Source of the DNA: Candidatus Dormiibacterota bacterium
GTDB taxonomy: Bacteria; Chloroflexota; Dormibacteria; Dormibacterales; Dormibacteraceae
Length of the DNA stretch: 51,490 bases
Direction of reading: 5' to 3'
NCBI GenBank assembly: GCA_003151935.1
Contig: PLYZ01000085.1
Location: 1-51,490, forward strand
Shown here: piece after piece, positions 39,214 to 47,117 of the stretch
How the letters are laid out: each line of letters opens with the position of its first letter
Position numbering within the stretch: the stretch's first letter is position 1
Program-made: the position numbers and the translations under genes
Notes under the pieces: model-generated
Database searches by the model: none
Told to the model about the DNA's origin: nothing
Seen by the model: only the letters and a program-made list of their open reading frames with translations

Positions 39214-39588
39214 ATGTCAGCAGACGACACAACGCAGGGACAGGGCGCTCCGGCCCGTCGGGGCCGTCGGGGGCGCCCGGCCGGCGCGGGAAGCACAACC
39301 ACCACACGCACGCGACGCAGGCGGCTCGGCGGCCCCGAGCTCACGGAGCAGCTGAATCACATGGTGGCCGAGCTGATCAAAGAGAACCGGAAGCTGAAGC
39401 GCCAGGTCGTGAAGCTCACCGAACGCGGGACCAAGGTCGCCAGCAGCACGGTCGATCGGACTCTGCGCACGATCCAGCGCCGAGTGCAAAAGGCTCTGGC
39501 CGCGCCCGCAAAGCGGCGCCGCAGGAAGACGGCAGCGACCACGACTCGGAAGAAGGCAGTGACGCGGAGGCCGCGAAAGAAGACCTAG
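39214..39588 (+). CDS. Small highly basic protein, coiled coil plus Lys/Arg tail
   Basis: I do not recognise a defined family. The 124-residue protein has a Gly/Arg/Thr-rich start (RRGRRGRPAGAG), a central amphipathic helix with heptad pattern (LTEQLNHMVAELIKENRKLK onward, about residues 43-75), and a C-terminal tail of Arg/Lys/Thr/Ala clusters (RRRRKTAATTTRKKAVTRRP). This looks like a histone H1/HU-tail style nucleic-acid binder, by composition only. The ATG has AGGAG 7 bases upstream. It may share the promoter of the RNase H-fold gene. Confidence 0.7.
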   Translation: MSADDTTQGQGAPARRGRRGRPAGAGSTTTTRTRRRRLGGPELTEQLNHMVAELIKENRKLKRQVVKLTERGTKVASSTVDRTLRTIQRRVQKALAAPAKRRRRKTAATTTRKKAVTRRPRKKT

Positions 39589-39625
39589 TCTCGGGCGAGC
39601 CTTTCACCTCCACGCCCTGCGGTTC

Positions 39626-39648
39626 GACCCTGGCCAAAGGCCACGGTC
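39626..39648. terminator. Hairpin between convergent genes
   Basis: GACCCTGGCC, loop AAA, GGCCACGGTC: nine of ten pairs. It stands in the 89-base gap between the basic-protein gene and the convergent zinc-ribbon gene and could terminate both. No T-run. Confidence 0.5.
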
Positions 39649-39677
39649 GGGAGGGGAGAGTCGAGCTTGTAGAAGGA

Positions 39678-40067
39678 CTAAGCGGTGCGGCCGGCTGTGG
39701 CAGCCTCGGCTTGCATGTGCCTGGCTGTTCGGTACGCGTCGACGATGCTGAAGAGCCACAACGTGCCGCCGCCCAGCTCCATCGGCACGCCGACGACTGC
39801 ACCGATGGCGGTGAGGTCCAGGTCGAACCCGAAAAACTGCAGGCCTCCAATGCCGAGCAGGTAGGCGAGGCCCTTCATGTTGTGCCCCAGGTAGAAATGC
39901 CCGCAGCCGGGGATCACGGCCAGCGCGGCTGCCGTCAGCGGGCTCTTCCGGCCCCTCGTGACCGCGCCGTGGTAGCTGCCTGAGGCAGGCGCCCCGCAGC
40001 GAGGGCAGGGGGCGTTGGGATTCGCGAGCACAGAACCGCAGCGACCGCAAAAAACATCAGCTGCCAT
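39678..40067 (-). CDS. Zinc-ribbon plus TM2-like membrane protein
   Basis: A 129-residue protein. An N-terminal zinc ribbon has CGRC and CPRC pairs (residues 7-10 and 21-24). Two hydrophobic segments follow: one with ALAVIPGCGHFYLGHNMKG, which has the Gly-x-His-phe-Tyr-leu-Gly pattern of TM2-type domains, and one at YLLGIGGLQFFGFDLDLTAI; a third weakly hydrophobic stretch precedes IVDAYRTARHM. Function unknown. The ATG at 40067 is 6 bases after a TTTAAT hexamer on the minus strand and has no ribosome site. Confidence 0.78.
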   Translation of the reverse strand: MAADVFCGRCGSVLANPNAPCPRCGAPASGSYHGAVTRGRKSPLTAAALAVIPGCGHFYLGHNMKGLAYLLGIGGLQFFGFDLDLTAIGAVVGVPMELGGGTLWLFSIVDAYRTARHMQAEAATAGRTA

Positions 40068-40073
40068 TCGACT

Positions 40074-40079
40074 ATTAAA
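40074..40079 (-). promoter_or_regulatory. -10 box of the zinc-ribbon/TM2 gene, leaderless spacing
   Basis: TTTAAT on the minus strand, five of six matches to TATAAT, ending 6 bases before the ATG at 40067. Confidence 0.5.
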
Positions 40080-40098
40080 CGATTAGACGCGGCCAGTT

Positions 40099-40117
40099 GG
40101 CCGGATTTACTCCGGCC
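40099..40117. repeat. Inverted repeat in the divergent intergenic region
   Basis: GGCCGGA, loop TTTAC, TCCGGCC: a perfect 7-bp stem. The half GGCCGGAGTAAAtCC (minus strand) resembles GCCGGAGTAAACC at 30608-30620 and GGCCGGGAGTAACC at 40149-40162. Meaning unknown; possibly regulatory. Confidence 0.4.
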
Positions 40118-40262
40118 GTCCCACGCACGCCTGACCGCCGCCTGGCATGGCCGGGAGTAACCAATCCGGTAAATCCCATCCCGGGAAGATGAGCAGGCCC
40201 GTCGGCGGGAACACGACCGGCCGATGCAATCAGTAAGTCCCTTCCTGGTCGCGCTCGCGCGC

Positions 40263-40286
40263 AGAAGGAACAGTCCGGTTCCTTCT
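40263..40286. promoter_or_regulatory. Inverted repeat upstream of the acyl-CoA dehydrogenase, operator candidate
   Basis: AGAAGGAAC, six bases, GTTCCTTCT: a perfect 9-bp palindrome 33 bases before the start codon and just upstream of the predicted -10. Size and place suit a TetR/FadR-like operator overlapping the -35 region, but a hairpin cannot be excluded. A CAGTCCGGTT/CTGTCCGGTTT direct repeat overlaps it. Confidence 0.5.
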
Positions 40287-40306
40287 CATATCTCTGTCCG
40301 GTTTGA

Positions 40307-40312
40307 TAGCCT
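40307..40312 (+). promoter_or_regulatory. -10 box of the acyl-CoA dehydrogenase operon, leaderless spacing
   Basis: TAGCCT ending 7 bases before the GTG start at 40320, with TTCTCA as a weak -35 about 18 bases upstream and no Shine-Dalgarno. Confidence 0.5.
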
Positions 40313-40319
40313 CTAAATC

Positions 40320-41492
40320 GTGGATCTGGGCTTTACGGCGGAGGAGGAAGCCTTCCGGCAAGAGGTCCGAACGTGGCTCGATCTCAACCTGCCCGCCGAT
40401 TGGCGGCATCGCGGCGTGGGCGGCTATCGCGAGGACGACGAGACCGAGCTCCAGCGCCAGTGGCAGGGGCGGCTTCACGAAGGCGGCTGGCTGAAGCTGG
40501 CGTGGCCTCGCGAGGCTGGAGGCCGCGGCGCATCGCCGGTCATGCAGGCGATCTACCAGGAGGAGATGGCGAAGTCCGGGGCTCCGATCATCCTCGGCCG
40601 CCTCGGAGTGAGCCTCCTGGCGCCCACGCTCCTCGTGCACGGATCGCAGTGGCAGAAGGATGAGTACGTCGAAAAGATCCTGAGTGGCGAGCTGGTCTTC
40701 TGCCAGGGCTTCAGCGAGCCCGACGCCGGCAGCGACCTCGCCGGCTTGCGGACACGCGCTGAAAAGCGGGACGGCGGATGGGTGCTGACCGGCCAGAAGA
40801 CGTGGTCGAGCGGCGCGCACTACGCGGACAAGAGCTTCCTGCTGGCCCGAACCGACTCTCAACCCGAAGCTCATCGCGGAATCGGCTTCTTCCTGGTCGA
40901 CATGCGTCAGCCGGGTGTCGAGGTCCGGCGCATTCGCCAGATGACCGGAGGCGGCGAGTTCTGCGAGATCTTCCTGTCGGGCGCCGTGGTCGACGAAAAA
41001 GACATGGTCGGCGAGCCTGGCGCGGGCTGGAAGATCGCGATGACCGTTTTCGGTTTCGAACGTGGCGGGCTCGCGCAGGCGGCTCGGTTCGAGCGGGCCG
41101 TCGAGCAGCTCGCGACCCTCGCTCGCGACCGGGGAGCCGGAGCCGATGTCCGCGTCCGCCAGCAGGTCGCGCAGGCGCAGATCGAGGCGCACGTCTTCAG
41201 GCTCATCGGCCTGCGCAACCTGACCAAGGCGCAGCATGGCCAGGCGCCTGGGGCGGAGGCAAGCCTCACCAAGCTCTACTGGAGCGAGATGGACAAGCGG
41301 ATTCAGGAGACGGCGCTGAGCATTGAGGGCCCGTACGGCGCTCTCGCGCCCGATTCTCCGTTTGCGGTGGAGGACGGGCGCTGGCAGTACGGCTGGATGT
41401 GGGCGCAGGCGGAGACGATCTACGCCGGGTCTTCCGAGATCCAGCGCAACATCATCGCCGAGCGCGTGCTCGGGCTTCCCCGCGGCCGGTGA
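40320..41492 (+). CDS. Acyl-CoA dehydrogenase
   Basis: FAD flavoenzyme that introduces an alpha-beta double bond into an acyl-CoA. The N-terminal helical domain has VDLGFTAEEEAFRQEVRTWL and LAWPREAGGRGASPV. FAD/substrate motifs are FCQGFSEPDAGSDLAGLRTRA and WVLTGQKTWSSGAHYAD. The C-terminus reads IYAGSSEIQRNIIAERVLGLP. Where MCAD-type enzymes have the catalytic Glu (YEGTxEI) this one has Ala369, as in many actinobacterial FadE proteins, so its base lies elsewhere or in a partner. 390 residues. The stop overlaps the GTG of the next gene, forming a three-gene operon with two hot-dog subunits. Confidence 0.93.
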   Translation: MDLGFTAEEEAFRQEVRTWLDLNLPADWRHRGVGGYREDDETELQRQWQGRLHEGGWLKLAWPREAGGRGASPVMQAIYQEEMAKSGAPIILGRLGVSLLAPTLLVHGSQWQKDEYVEKILSGELVFCQGFSEPDAGSDLAGLRTRAEKRDGGWVLTGQKTWSSGAHYADKSFLLARTDSQPEAHRGIGFFLVDMRQPGVEVRRIRQMTGGGEFCEIFLSGAVVDEKDMVGEPGAGWKIAMTVFGFERGGLAQAARFERAVEQLATLARDRGAGADVRVRQQVAQAQIEAHVFRLIGLRNLTKAQHGQAPGAEASLTKLYWSEMDKRIQETALSIEGPYGALAPDSPFAVEDGRWQYGWMWAQAETIYAGSSEIQRNIIAERVLGLPRGR

Positions 41493-41944
41493 GCGATCAG
41501 TTTGTTCCACCCTCATCGGGCTTGCCCGCCGCGAACGTGTCGGTCCTGGAACGCCTGCGCGCCCGGATCGGGGAGGCGGCCCTGTCGACCGAAGCGACGG
41601 TCGAGGCCGGTCACCTGAAGCGATTCGCGGAGGCGATCGGCGATCCCAACCCCCGCTGGACTCGGGAGGCGCCGCCGACGTTCCTTGTCGCGCTGGCGCC
41701 GGCATCGCTTCACCTCGCGGAGGCGGAGGAATACGGCAAGGGTTGGCTGAACGGCGGCAACCGCTTCGAGTACTTCGAGCCCGTGAAAGTGGGGGATCGG
41801 ATCACCGCGACGGGACGTGTGGCCGACGTTTACGAAAAGACAGGTTCCAGCGGCAGCCTGCTCTTCATCATCTTCGAGACCGAGTACGTCAACCAGGACA
41901 GCCGGACCGTCGCGAAGCTGCGCGGGACCGCGATCAGACGTTGA
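41489..41944 (+). CDS. FAS1-like/MaoC N-terminal-type hot-dog dehydratase subunit
   Basis: A 151-residue hot-dog-fold protein of the MaoC N-terminal (FAS1-like dehydratase, HadA-like) type. STEATVEAGHLKRFAEAIGDPNPRW is the entry helix, PPTFLVALAP the central strand, NRFEYFEPVKVGDRITATGRV and IIFETEYVNQDSRTVAK the later ones. These proteins are usually the non-catalytic or substrate-binding half of a two-subunit hydratase/dehydratase. The GTG overlaps the dehydrogenase stop (GTGA), and its own TGA overlaps the TTG of the next subunit (TTGA). Confidence 0.85.
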   Translation: MSDQFVPPSSGLPAANVSVLERLRARIGEAALSTEATVEAGHLKRFAEAIGDPNPRWTREAPPTFLVALAPASLHLAEAEEYGKGWLNGGNRFEYFEPVKVGDRITATGRVADVYEKTGSSGSLLFIIFETEYVNQDSRTVAKLRGTAIRR

Positions 41945-42333
41945 GCGTCAAAGTTGGAGACGAGCTGTCCGAGCTGGTCAAGCATCCGACCACGCGCCAG
42001 CTCGTCCAGTACGCCGGTGCGCAGGGCGACTTCTATGAGATCCATTACGAGCAGGCTTACGCGCAGAGCGTCGGGCTGCCGGGAGTGATCCTCCACGGCC
42101 TGCTCAAGGCCGGGTTCGTCGGCCAGCTCGTGACGGACTGGCTCGGCGACCGCGGCACGCTCAAGAGCTTCGAGGTCAGCTATCGGGGCATCGACCAACC
42201 CGGCCGGCCCTACCACTGCCGCGGCCGTGTGACCAGAGTCGACGGCGATCAGGTCGAACTTGAGGTGTGGGGTGAGGATTCGGCAGGCAACCGCACGACG
42301 GTGGGCACCGCCACGGCAGAGATGAAGGGCTGA
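41941..42333 (+). CDS. MaoC-type (R)-hydratase catalytic subunit
   Basis: A 130-residue hot-dog protein, the likely catalytic partner of the preceding subunit. The hydratase-2 motif is YAGAQGDFYEIHYEQAYAQ, with the Asp and His of the catalytic pair, followed by GLPGVILHGLLKAGFVGQL. The pair resembles HadAB or ChsH1-type enoyl-CoA hydratases. With the acyl-CoA dehydrogenase it could carry out consecutive dehydrogenation and hydration of a CoA-thioester. The TTG at 41941 is inside the previous stop. Its last 85 bases overlap, antisense, the gene on the other strand. Confidence 0.86.
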   Translation: MSVKVGDELSELVKHPTTRQLVQYAGAQGDFYEIHYEQAYAQSVGLPGVILHGLLKAGFVGQLVTDWLGDRGTLKSFEVSYRGIDQPGRPYHCRGRVTRVDGDQVELEVWGEDSAGNRTTVGTATAEMKG

Positions 42334-43028
42334 GCGCGAACCCAGGCGAGTCCACGCATGGCCAGCAGCACCGAGGCGTCGATTACGCAGTAGCCGCCGG
42401 CGATCACGGAGGGCGGGTTGCCTGAGGGGATGTGCGTCCACGGGGCCACTGGCAGCCAGGCCCAGTTGCCGAATGCCGTGCCGAAGATCTCGAGCTCACC
42501 GGTCGCGATGAAGATGGCGGAGAACAGCGCCCACCGCGGCGAGCGCAGGACGAAGTAGGCGAACACCGGAAGACACAGCGCCCCTTGTACGTCGACGCGG
42601 CCCGTGATGACCGGCAGGATGGTCAATCCCGCCAGCGCCCATGTGGTGGCGCCCGCGAGCACTACGTGCGCCACGCGCTTTCCGTACCGCAGCACGACCG
42701 GGGTGCGCGCAGCCAGCAGGCCGAACAGGTAAACCATGCCGTGGCCCGGGGGCACGAAGAGCGGCACGTTGTGCAGGCGGTACCGGTACACGCCCCAGAT
42801 CAGCGAGCCGAAGATCTCGAACCCGGTCGCAACGACGACGCAAGTCCAGACCTGGAGGCGCTGCTCCTTCGGCGCTTTGAGCGCAGCGAGGTACAGCACC
42901 GCAAACGTGAGCAACCCCAACAGCCACTGCTGCCAGAGGGCTGTGATCCGGCTGTCCGCGAACAGCAGGATCGGCGTGTACATGAGTAGGTAGGCGTGAA
43001 GCCAGTAAGGCTTGAGTCGAGCTAGCAC
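42249..43028 (-). CDS. Polytopic membrane protein of unknown function
   Basis: A 259-residue protein with about seven hydrophobic helices, starting MLARLKPYWLHAYLLMYTPI. Conserved-looking polar spots inside the membrane part include TGFEIFGSLIWGVYRYR, VPPGHGMVYLFG and ATGELEIFGTAFGNWAW; the repeated GFEIFG/ELEIFG hints at an internal duplication. I do not recognise the family. The C-terminal tail from about residue 232 is Ala/Val/Pro/Ser-rich and lies antisense over the end of the hydratase gene. No neighbour suggests a role. Confidence 0.72.
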   Translation of the reverse strand: MLARLKPYWLHAYLLMYTPILLFADSRITALWQQWLLGLLTFAVLYLAALKAPKEQRLQVWTCVVVATGFEIFGSLIWGVYRYRLHNVPLFVPPGHGMVYLFGLLAARTPVVLRYGKRVAHVVLAGATTWALAGLTILPVITGRVDVQGALCLPVFAYFVLRSPRWALFSAIFIATGELEIFGTAFGNWAWLPVAPWTHIPSGNPPSVIAGGYCVIDASVLLAMRGLAWVRAQPFISAVAVPTVVRLPAESSPHTSSST

Positions 43029-43048
43029 CGATCGAATACTACTGGGGT

Positions 43049-43086
43049 CCCCGCGAACTCACGCCGTAGGCTCGGAGTTCGCGGGG
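43049..43086. repeat. Palindromic repeat element, copy 3 (inverted)
   Basis: A perfect 12-bp stem CCCCGCGAACTC / GAGTTCGCGGGG around a 14-base loop; GGG/CCC outside extends it after one mismatch. Read on the minus strand it aligns with copies 1 and 2, including the conserved GCCGTGA-like right half. It sits between the membrane-protein gene and the transporter operon. Confidence 0.8.
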
Positions 43087-43093
43087 TCCCGTA

Positions 43094-43120
43094 GCGAGGC
43101 CGGTTGTGAACCGGCCTCGC
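43094..43120 (-). terminator. Terminator-like hairpin after the transporter operon
   Basis: GCGAGGCCGGTT, three bases, AACCGGCCTCGC: a perfect 12-bp stem starting 9 bases after the stop of the substrate-binding-protein gene. No U-tract follows on the minus strand, but copy 3 of the palindrome lies just beyond. Confidence 0.7.
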
Positions 43121-43129
43121 TTCGGATGG

Positions 43130-44395
43130 CTACTTGATCGTTCCGCGCTCGTCGATGAGGCTGCCCTGGAGTGTCCAGCCCGTGCCGTTCCAGGTGATCA
43201 CCTGCTCCTGAGTGATCGGGAAGTGATCGCTCGATGTCGTCTTGACGACGACCCCGGGAAGCAGGAATGGATTGTTGGTCTCATTGAGGCCGCTCGTCGC
43301 GATGCTCACGACGTTGGCCCGCGTCATGTTGGATCCTGCTTGCTTTAGAACGTCCACCATCGTCCAGGCCACAGCGGCACCGTAGATGTTGAACCCGTCG
43401 TTGACGTTGCAGGTCGTGCAGTTCGCGATGACCGTCTTGTAGAGCTGCATGCCCGAGTCGCTGGCCCACTGCGGGTCGGTCGGGTCCTTGATGTAGCCGA
43501 CACTCGTCACGTTCTTGAGCGCAGCGCCGTTCGCCTTCGCGATGCCCATGTAGACCTGCGGGTTGGAGACCGAGTTCAGGTAGATCGCCGGGGCCCAGCC
43601 CAGCTTGGTCACTGTGACCAGCGCTGGAATTGTGAAGCCGGGCGTCGTGAACAGGAACAGAGTGTCAGCCCCGCTGGCCTTGAGCTTCACGAGCTGAGCG
43701 ACGGTGCTGGCGGCGGTGACGTCGTAGCTTTCTGAGTCCACGATCATCGATGCGTTAGAGCCCAGACCGTCCTTCAGGCCCTTCAGGTAGTCCTGGCCGT
43801 AGTCGTCGTTCTGGTACAGGACGCCGATCTTGGCTCCGGCGTGGTTGGCGAGAACGTCCTTGGCATAGATGCGTGCCTCGCCCTGGTAGGGGGGCTGCCA
43901 GCCGATCGAGTAGTTCCACTTGATGGACGAGTCCGCCGTGCTCGGCTTGCCGTAGTCGGCCATGAACGTGGTCGCGCCCGTGGCGACGAAGAGCTGGGGC
44001 ACCTTCTTGCTGTTCAGGTAGTCGCGCACCGCAGTCTGATCCTGTGTGCCAAGGCCGCTGAACATGGCGAAGACCTGGTCCTGCTCGACCAACTGCTTGG
44101 TCAGCGTGACCGTGTTAGCCGGGTTGTACCCGTCGTCGAGGATCTTGAAATTGATCTTCCGGCCGTTCACTCCACCCTGGGTGTTGTTGATGTACGTGAA
44201 GTAGGCGAGCTCGGCGTTGGCGATGGTCCCGTAAGCGGCCGCCGGCCCTGACTGGGCGATCGTGTTGCCCAGCAGGATTGAGTTGCTGGTTACTCCGACA
44301 TCTGTCTGAGCGGCGGGAGTGCTGGAGCCGCCACAGGCGGCCAGGCCGACGAGAAAGGCAGCGATCGCCGCGATGTGAGACCCACTTTTTGTCAT
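43130..44395 (-). CDS. livK: Branched-chain amino-acid type ABC substrate-binding lipoprotein
   Basis: Periplasmic-binding-type protein (Peripla_BP_6, LivJ/LivK-like) of 421 residues. The signal ends in a lipobox LVGLAAC, so Cys21 would be lipidated after cleavage by LspA. LLGNTIAQSGPAAAYGTIANAE is the first-lobe ligand loop; VGVLYQNDDYGQDYLKGLKDG is the hinge-region motif of this class. It is the last gene of the minus-strand operon, with GGGAGGG before its start. Urea, amide or aromatic ligands are alternatives to branched-chain amino acids. Confidence 0.93.
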   Translation of the reverse strand: MTKSGSHIAAIAAFLVGLAACGGSSTPAAQTDVGVTSNSILLGNTIAQSGPAAAYGTIANAELAYFTYINNTQGGVNGRKINFKILDDGYNPANTVTLTKQLVEQDQVFAMFSGLGTQDQTAVRDYLNSKKVPQLFVATGATTFMADYGKPSTADSSIKWNYSIGWQPPYQGEARIYAKDVLANHAGAKIGVLYQNDDYGQDYLKGLKDGLGSNASMIVDSESYDVTAASTVAQLVKLKASGADTLFLFTTPGFTIPALVTVTKLGWAPAIYLNSVSNPQVYMGIAKANGAALKNVTSVGYIKDPTDPQWASDSGMQLYKTVIANCTTCNVNDGFNIYGAAVAWTMVDVLKQAGSNMTRANVVSIATSGLNETNNPFLLPGVVVKTTSSDHFPITQEQVITWNGTGWTLQGSLIDERGTIK

Positions 44396-44428
44396 ATAGA
44401 AACCCTCCCGGCTTATATGGAGATGTAT

Positions 44429-45520
44429 TTAACCAGTCTGAGGATCTGGCGGCATCTGTCCACTGTCCCGATCGGCCGCCCCGCGCAGACGCCTTCGCAG
44501 CCGAGCATAGCCCGCCGTGATCAGGCCGACGACACCGTTCGGAGCGAAGATCATTATGAGGATCAACACTACCCCGTACGTGACTGCAGGTCCGGCCTTC
44601 TCCACCGTCGAGGCAATCTGGCTTGGGATCCAGGTCTGGGTCGGAACCCACTGGTTTGACTCGATCGGAAGGAAGTAGGCGAAGATGGCGCCGATCAAAG
44701 GTCCCGGGATCGACGCCAGGCCGCCGACCACAGTGCCCACGAGCAACTGGATCGACAGCGCCACCGGGAATGTGTCCGGGCTGACGAAACCGACGGCCAG
44801 ACCGAAGAGGGAGCCTGCGATGCCCGCATAGAGGGCGGAGATGCCGAACGCGAGGGTCTTGTACCCGGCGATGTTGACTCCCGATGCTGCGGCCGCGACC
44901 TCGCCGTCGCGGATGGCCCGCATCGCCCGACCGGCGCGGTGCCGGACGAGGTTCCAGGCCAGCCAGAAGAGGACCAGCGCGAAGGCCAGGGTCACGTAGT
45001 AAATCCACTGGTCGGACGTCATCGCCGTGCCGGTCACCGCGGTGAATGCGTCGCTTGCGAGCGGCGGCGGATCGATGGGCGGAAGGATGATTCCCTGCAC
45101 GCCACCCGTCAGCTCGGCGGGCCGCTTGATCAGGCTCGGAGTGACGACGGCGAGGGCGAATGTAGCCAGGGCAAGGTACAACGCCGAGAGGCGCAAGGCG
45201 GGCACTCCAAACAGGAAGCCGATCATTCCGGTCAGCAGCCCCGCGATGGGAATCGTGACGAGGTAATCCATCTTGTATTTGTGCACGAGAATCGCCGACG
45301 CATACGCGCCGATCGCCATGAACGCGCCGTGGCCGAGCGAAATCTGGCCGCTGTATCCGACCAGGATGTTCAGGCCCATGATCGCGATGGCGAGGATGAG
45401 CACCTGTGCCCATTCGCTGGCCTGGAAGCTGCCGATGACTGTCGGCAAGCCGATGAAGAACAGGATGACCACGACCACGAGCCAGTAGCGCGGGGGCGAG
45501 TTGCGGATGCGCTGCAGCAC
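44429..45520 (-). CDS. livM: Branched-chain amino-acid type ABC permease LivM
   Basis: Membrane permease of 363 residues with eight or more helices. ILAIAIMGLNILVGYSGQIS and LGHGAFMAIGAYASAIL form the LivM signature, and the cytoplasmic ATPase-contacting loop is RHRAGRAMRAIRDGEVAAAASG. The C-terminus is short and charged. The ATG is 5 bases after livH; the substrate-binding protein gene follows by 33 bases. Confidence 0.95.
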   Translation of the reverse strand: MLQRIRNSPPRYWLVVVVILFFIGLPTVIGSFQASEWAQVLILAIAIMGLNILVGYSGQISLGHGAFMAIGAYASAILVHKYKMDYLVTIPIAGLLTGMIGFLFGVPALRLSALYLALATFALAVVTPSLIKRPAELTGGVQGIILPPIDPPPLASDAFTAVTGTAMTSDQWIYYVTLAFALVLFWLAWNLVRHRAGRAMRAIRDGEVAAAASGVNIAGYKTLAFGISALYAGIAGSLFGLAVGFVSPDTFPVALSIQLLVGTVVGGLASIPGPLIGAIFAYFLPIESNQWVPTQTWIPSQIASTVEKAGPAVTYGVVLILIMIFAPNGVVGLITAGYARLRRRLRGAADRDSGQMPPDPQTG

Positions 45521-45525
45521 CGGCC

Positions 45526-46407
45526 TTACACTCGGCGGACGCTGGGCCGGCCGAACAGGCCGTTCGGCTTCAGCACCAGTACACCGACGATGATCGCCAG
45601 CGCGACGGCGAGCTGAAGGTCACCGCCGACGAACGGCAGGTACACCCCGGCGAGGTTGACCGTGACGCCGACGATCACGCCACCGACGACAGCGCCGAGC
45701 GGGCTTTCGATTCCGCCCAGGACGGCGGCGGCGAACGCGTAGATGATGATCGTCTGCATCATGTTCGGCTGCAGGAGAAGGATCGGGGCGACCATGATCC
45801 CGGACACTGAGCCCACGGCTGAGGCGAGGCCCCATCCGAGCGCAAGCATCCAGCTCACGTGAACGCCGAGCAGGCGGCTGGCTTCGGGATGGTGCGCGGC
45901 GGCTCGCATGGTGAGCCCGACGGTCGTGTGCTGGAGCAGCATGTAGATCGCCAGCAGAACCACGCCGGAGACCGCGATCACGCCAAGGTCCTGGTAGCTG
46001 GCCAGCGCGCCGAGAATGTTGACCGTCTGCACTGAGAAAGGGCTTGGAAACGCACGCGGCACATACCCGAAGATGAAGCCGGCGAGGCCGTTGATCAGCG
46101 TCGCGAGGCCGAGTGTGATGATGACCAGCGTCAGGATGGGAGCGCGCTCCACCGGCCGGATCACGACGCGCTCGATCGCGATGCCGCCTGCGAACGCGAT
46201 CACCAGGGTCACCGGGAATGCAATCCAGTAGTTCATCCCGTGGTCGATCAACGCAAGCGCCACGAAGGTCGCGAGCATGGCCATCTCGCCCTGTGCGAAG
46301 TTGACCAGGCCCATCGCGTTGTAGATGAGGACGAGCGCCAGGGCGAGGCTGGCGAAGATGCCGCCGGTGGCGATGCCGCTGACGATCTGCTGCAGGAGCT
46401 CTTGCAT
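45526..46407 (-). CDS. livH: Branched-chain amino-acid type ABC permease LivH
   Basis: Membrane permease of 293 residues with about eight helices. GLVNFAQGEMAMLATFVAL is the LivH signature near the N-terminus; the ATPase-contacting loop is HTTVGLTMRAAAHHPEASRLLGV. The start overlaps the livF stop by one base. It pairs with LivM to form the channel. Confidence 0.95.
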   Translation of the reverse strand: MQELLQQIVSGIATGGIFASLALALVLIYNAMGLVNFAQGEMAMLATFVALALIDHGMNYWIAFPVTLVIAFAGGIAIERVVIRPVERAPILTLVIITLGLATLINGLAGFIFGYVPRAFPSPFSVQTVNILGALASYQDLGVIAVSGVVLLAIYMLLQHTTVGLTMRAAAHHPEASRLLGVHVSWMLALGWGLASAVGSVSGIMVAPILLLQPNMMQTIIIYAFAAAVLGGIESPLGAVVGGVIVGVTVNLAGVYLPFVGGDLQLAVALAIIVGVLVLKPNGLFGRPSVRRV

Positions 46408-47117
46408 CAGTACCCCAGGTACGAGCGGCGCACCGCATCGTTTCCCTTCAGCTCCGAGCTGGTGCCGCTCACGGCGACGCGACCGACCTCCAGCACATAC
46501 GCGTCGCTCGACATCTCCAGGGCGAGGCGAGCGTTCTGCTCCACGAGCAGAACCGCGACGCGGTCCTCCGTGTTGATCGTGCGGATGATCTCGAAGATTG
46601 CGCGGACGATCAACGGCGCGAGGCCGAGCGAGGGCTCGTCGAGGAGCATCAGGCGCGGCTTCATCAGGAAGGCTCGCGCGAGCGCAAGCATCTGCTGCTC
46701 ACCGCCGGAAAGCGTGCTGGCCGACAGCCCGCGGCGCTCGCGCAGAACCGGGAAGTATTCGAACACGCGGTCGTAGTCCTTGCGGACCGCCGCGCCGTCG
46801 CGGCGGAGGTGTGAGCCGAGCTTCAGGTTCTCGTCCACCGTGAGCTCCGTGAGAATGCCCCTACCCTCCGGGACGTGCGCGATGCCGCACCTGACGACAT
46901 CCTCCGTGTGCATGCGGCGCAGCGAGCGGCCCGCAAAACGGATGTCGCCGGTCCAGTGCACTCCACCGGTGATGGATCGCAGCGTGGTGGTCTTGCCCGC
47001 ACCGTTCGCACCGAGCAGCGAGACGATCTGGCCTTCGGGCACGGAAAGCGAGACGCCGTGAAGCACCGAGGTCGGGCCGTATCCCGCCCGGACTTCTTCC
47101 AGCTCGAGCAAGGCCAT
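46407..47117 (-). CDS. livF: ABC transporter ATPase LivF
   Basis: ATPase of 236 residues. Walker A is [13 protein letters not shown], the signature is [16 protein letters not shown], Walker B is [13 protein letters not shown] and the switch His is absent of the C-terminal extension seen in Liv[26 protein letters not shown] is the typical LivF start. It overlaps livG by one base (TGATG). Confidence 0.95.
   Translation of the reverse strand: MALLELEEVRAGYGPTSVLHGVSLSVPEGQIVSLLGANGAGKTTTLRSITGGVHWTGDIRFAGRSLRRMHTEDVVRCGIAHVPEGRGILTELTVDENLKLGSHLRRDGAAVRKDYDRVFEYFPVLRERRGLSASTLSGGEQQMLALARAFLMKPRLMLLDEPSLGLAPLIVRAIFEIIRTINTEDRVAVLLVEQNARLALEMSSDAYVLEVGRVAVSGTSSELKGNDAVRRSYLGY

Noticed and set aside
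40099-40162. GCCGG(G)AGTAA motif seen three times (also at 30608) as a riboswitch or regulon site
   Set aside because: Only short partial matches in different orientations; too weak to name a function.
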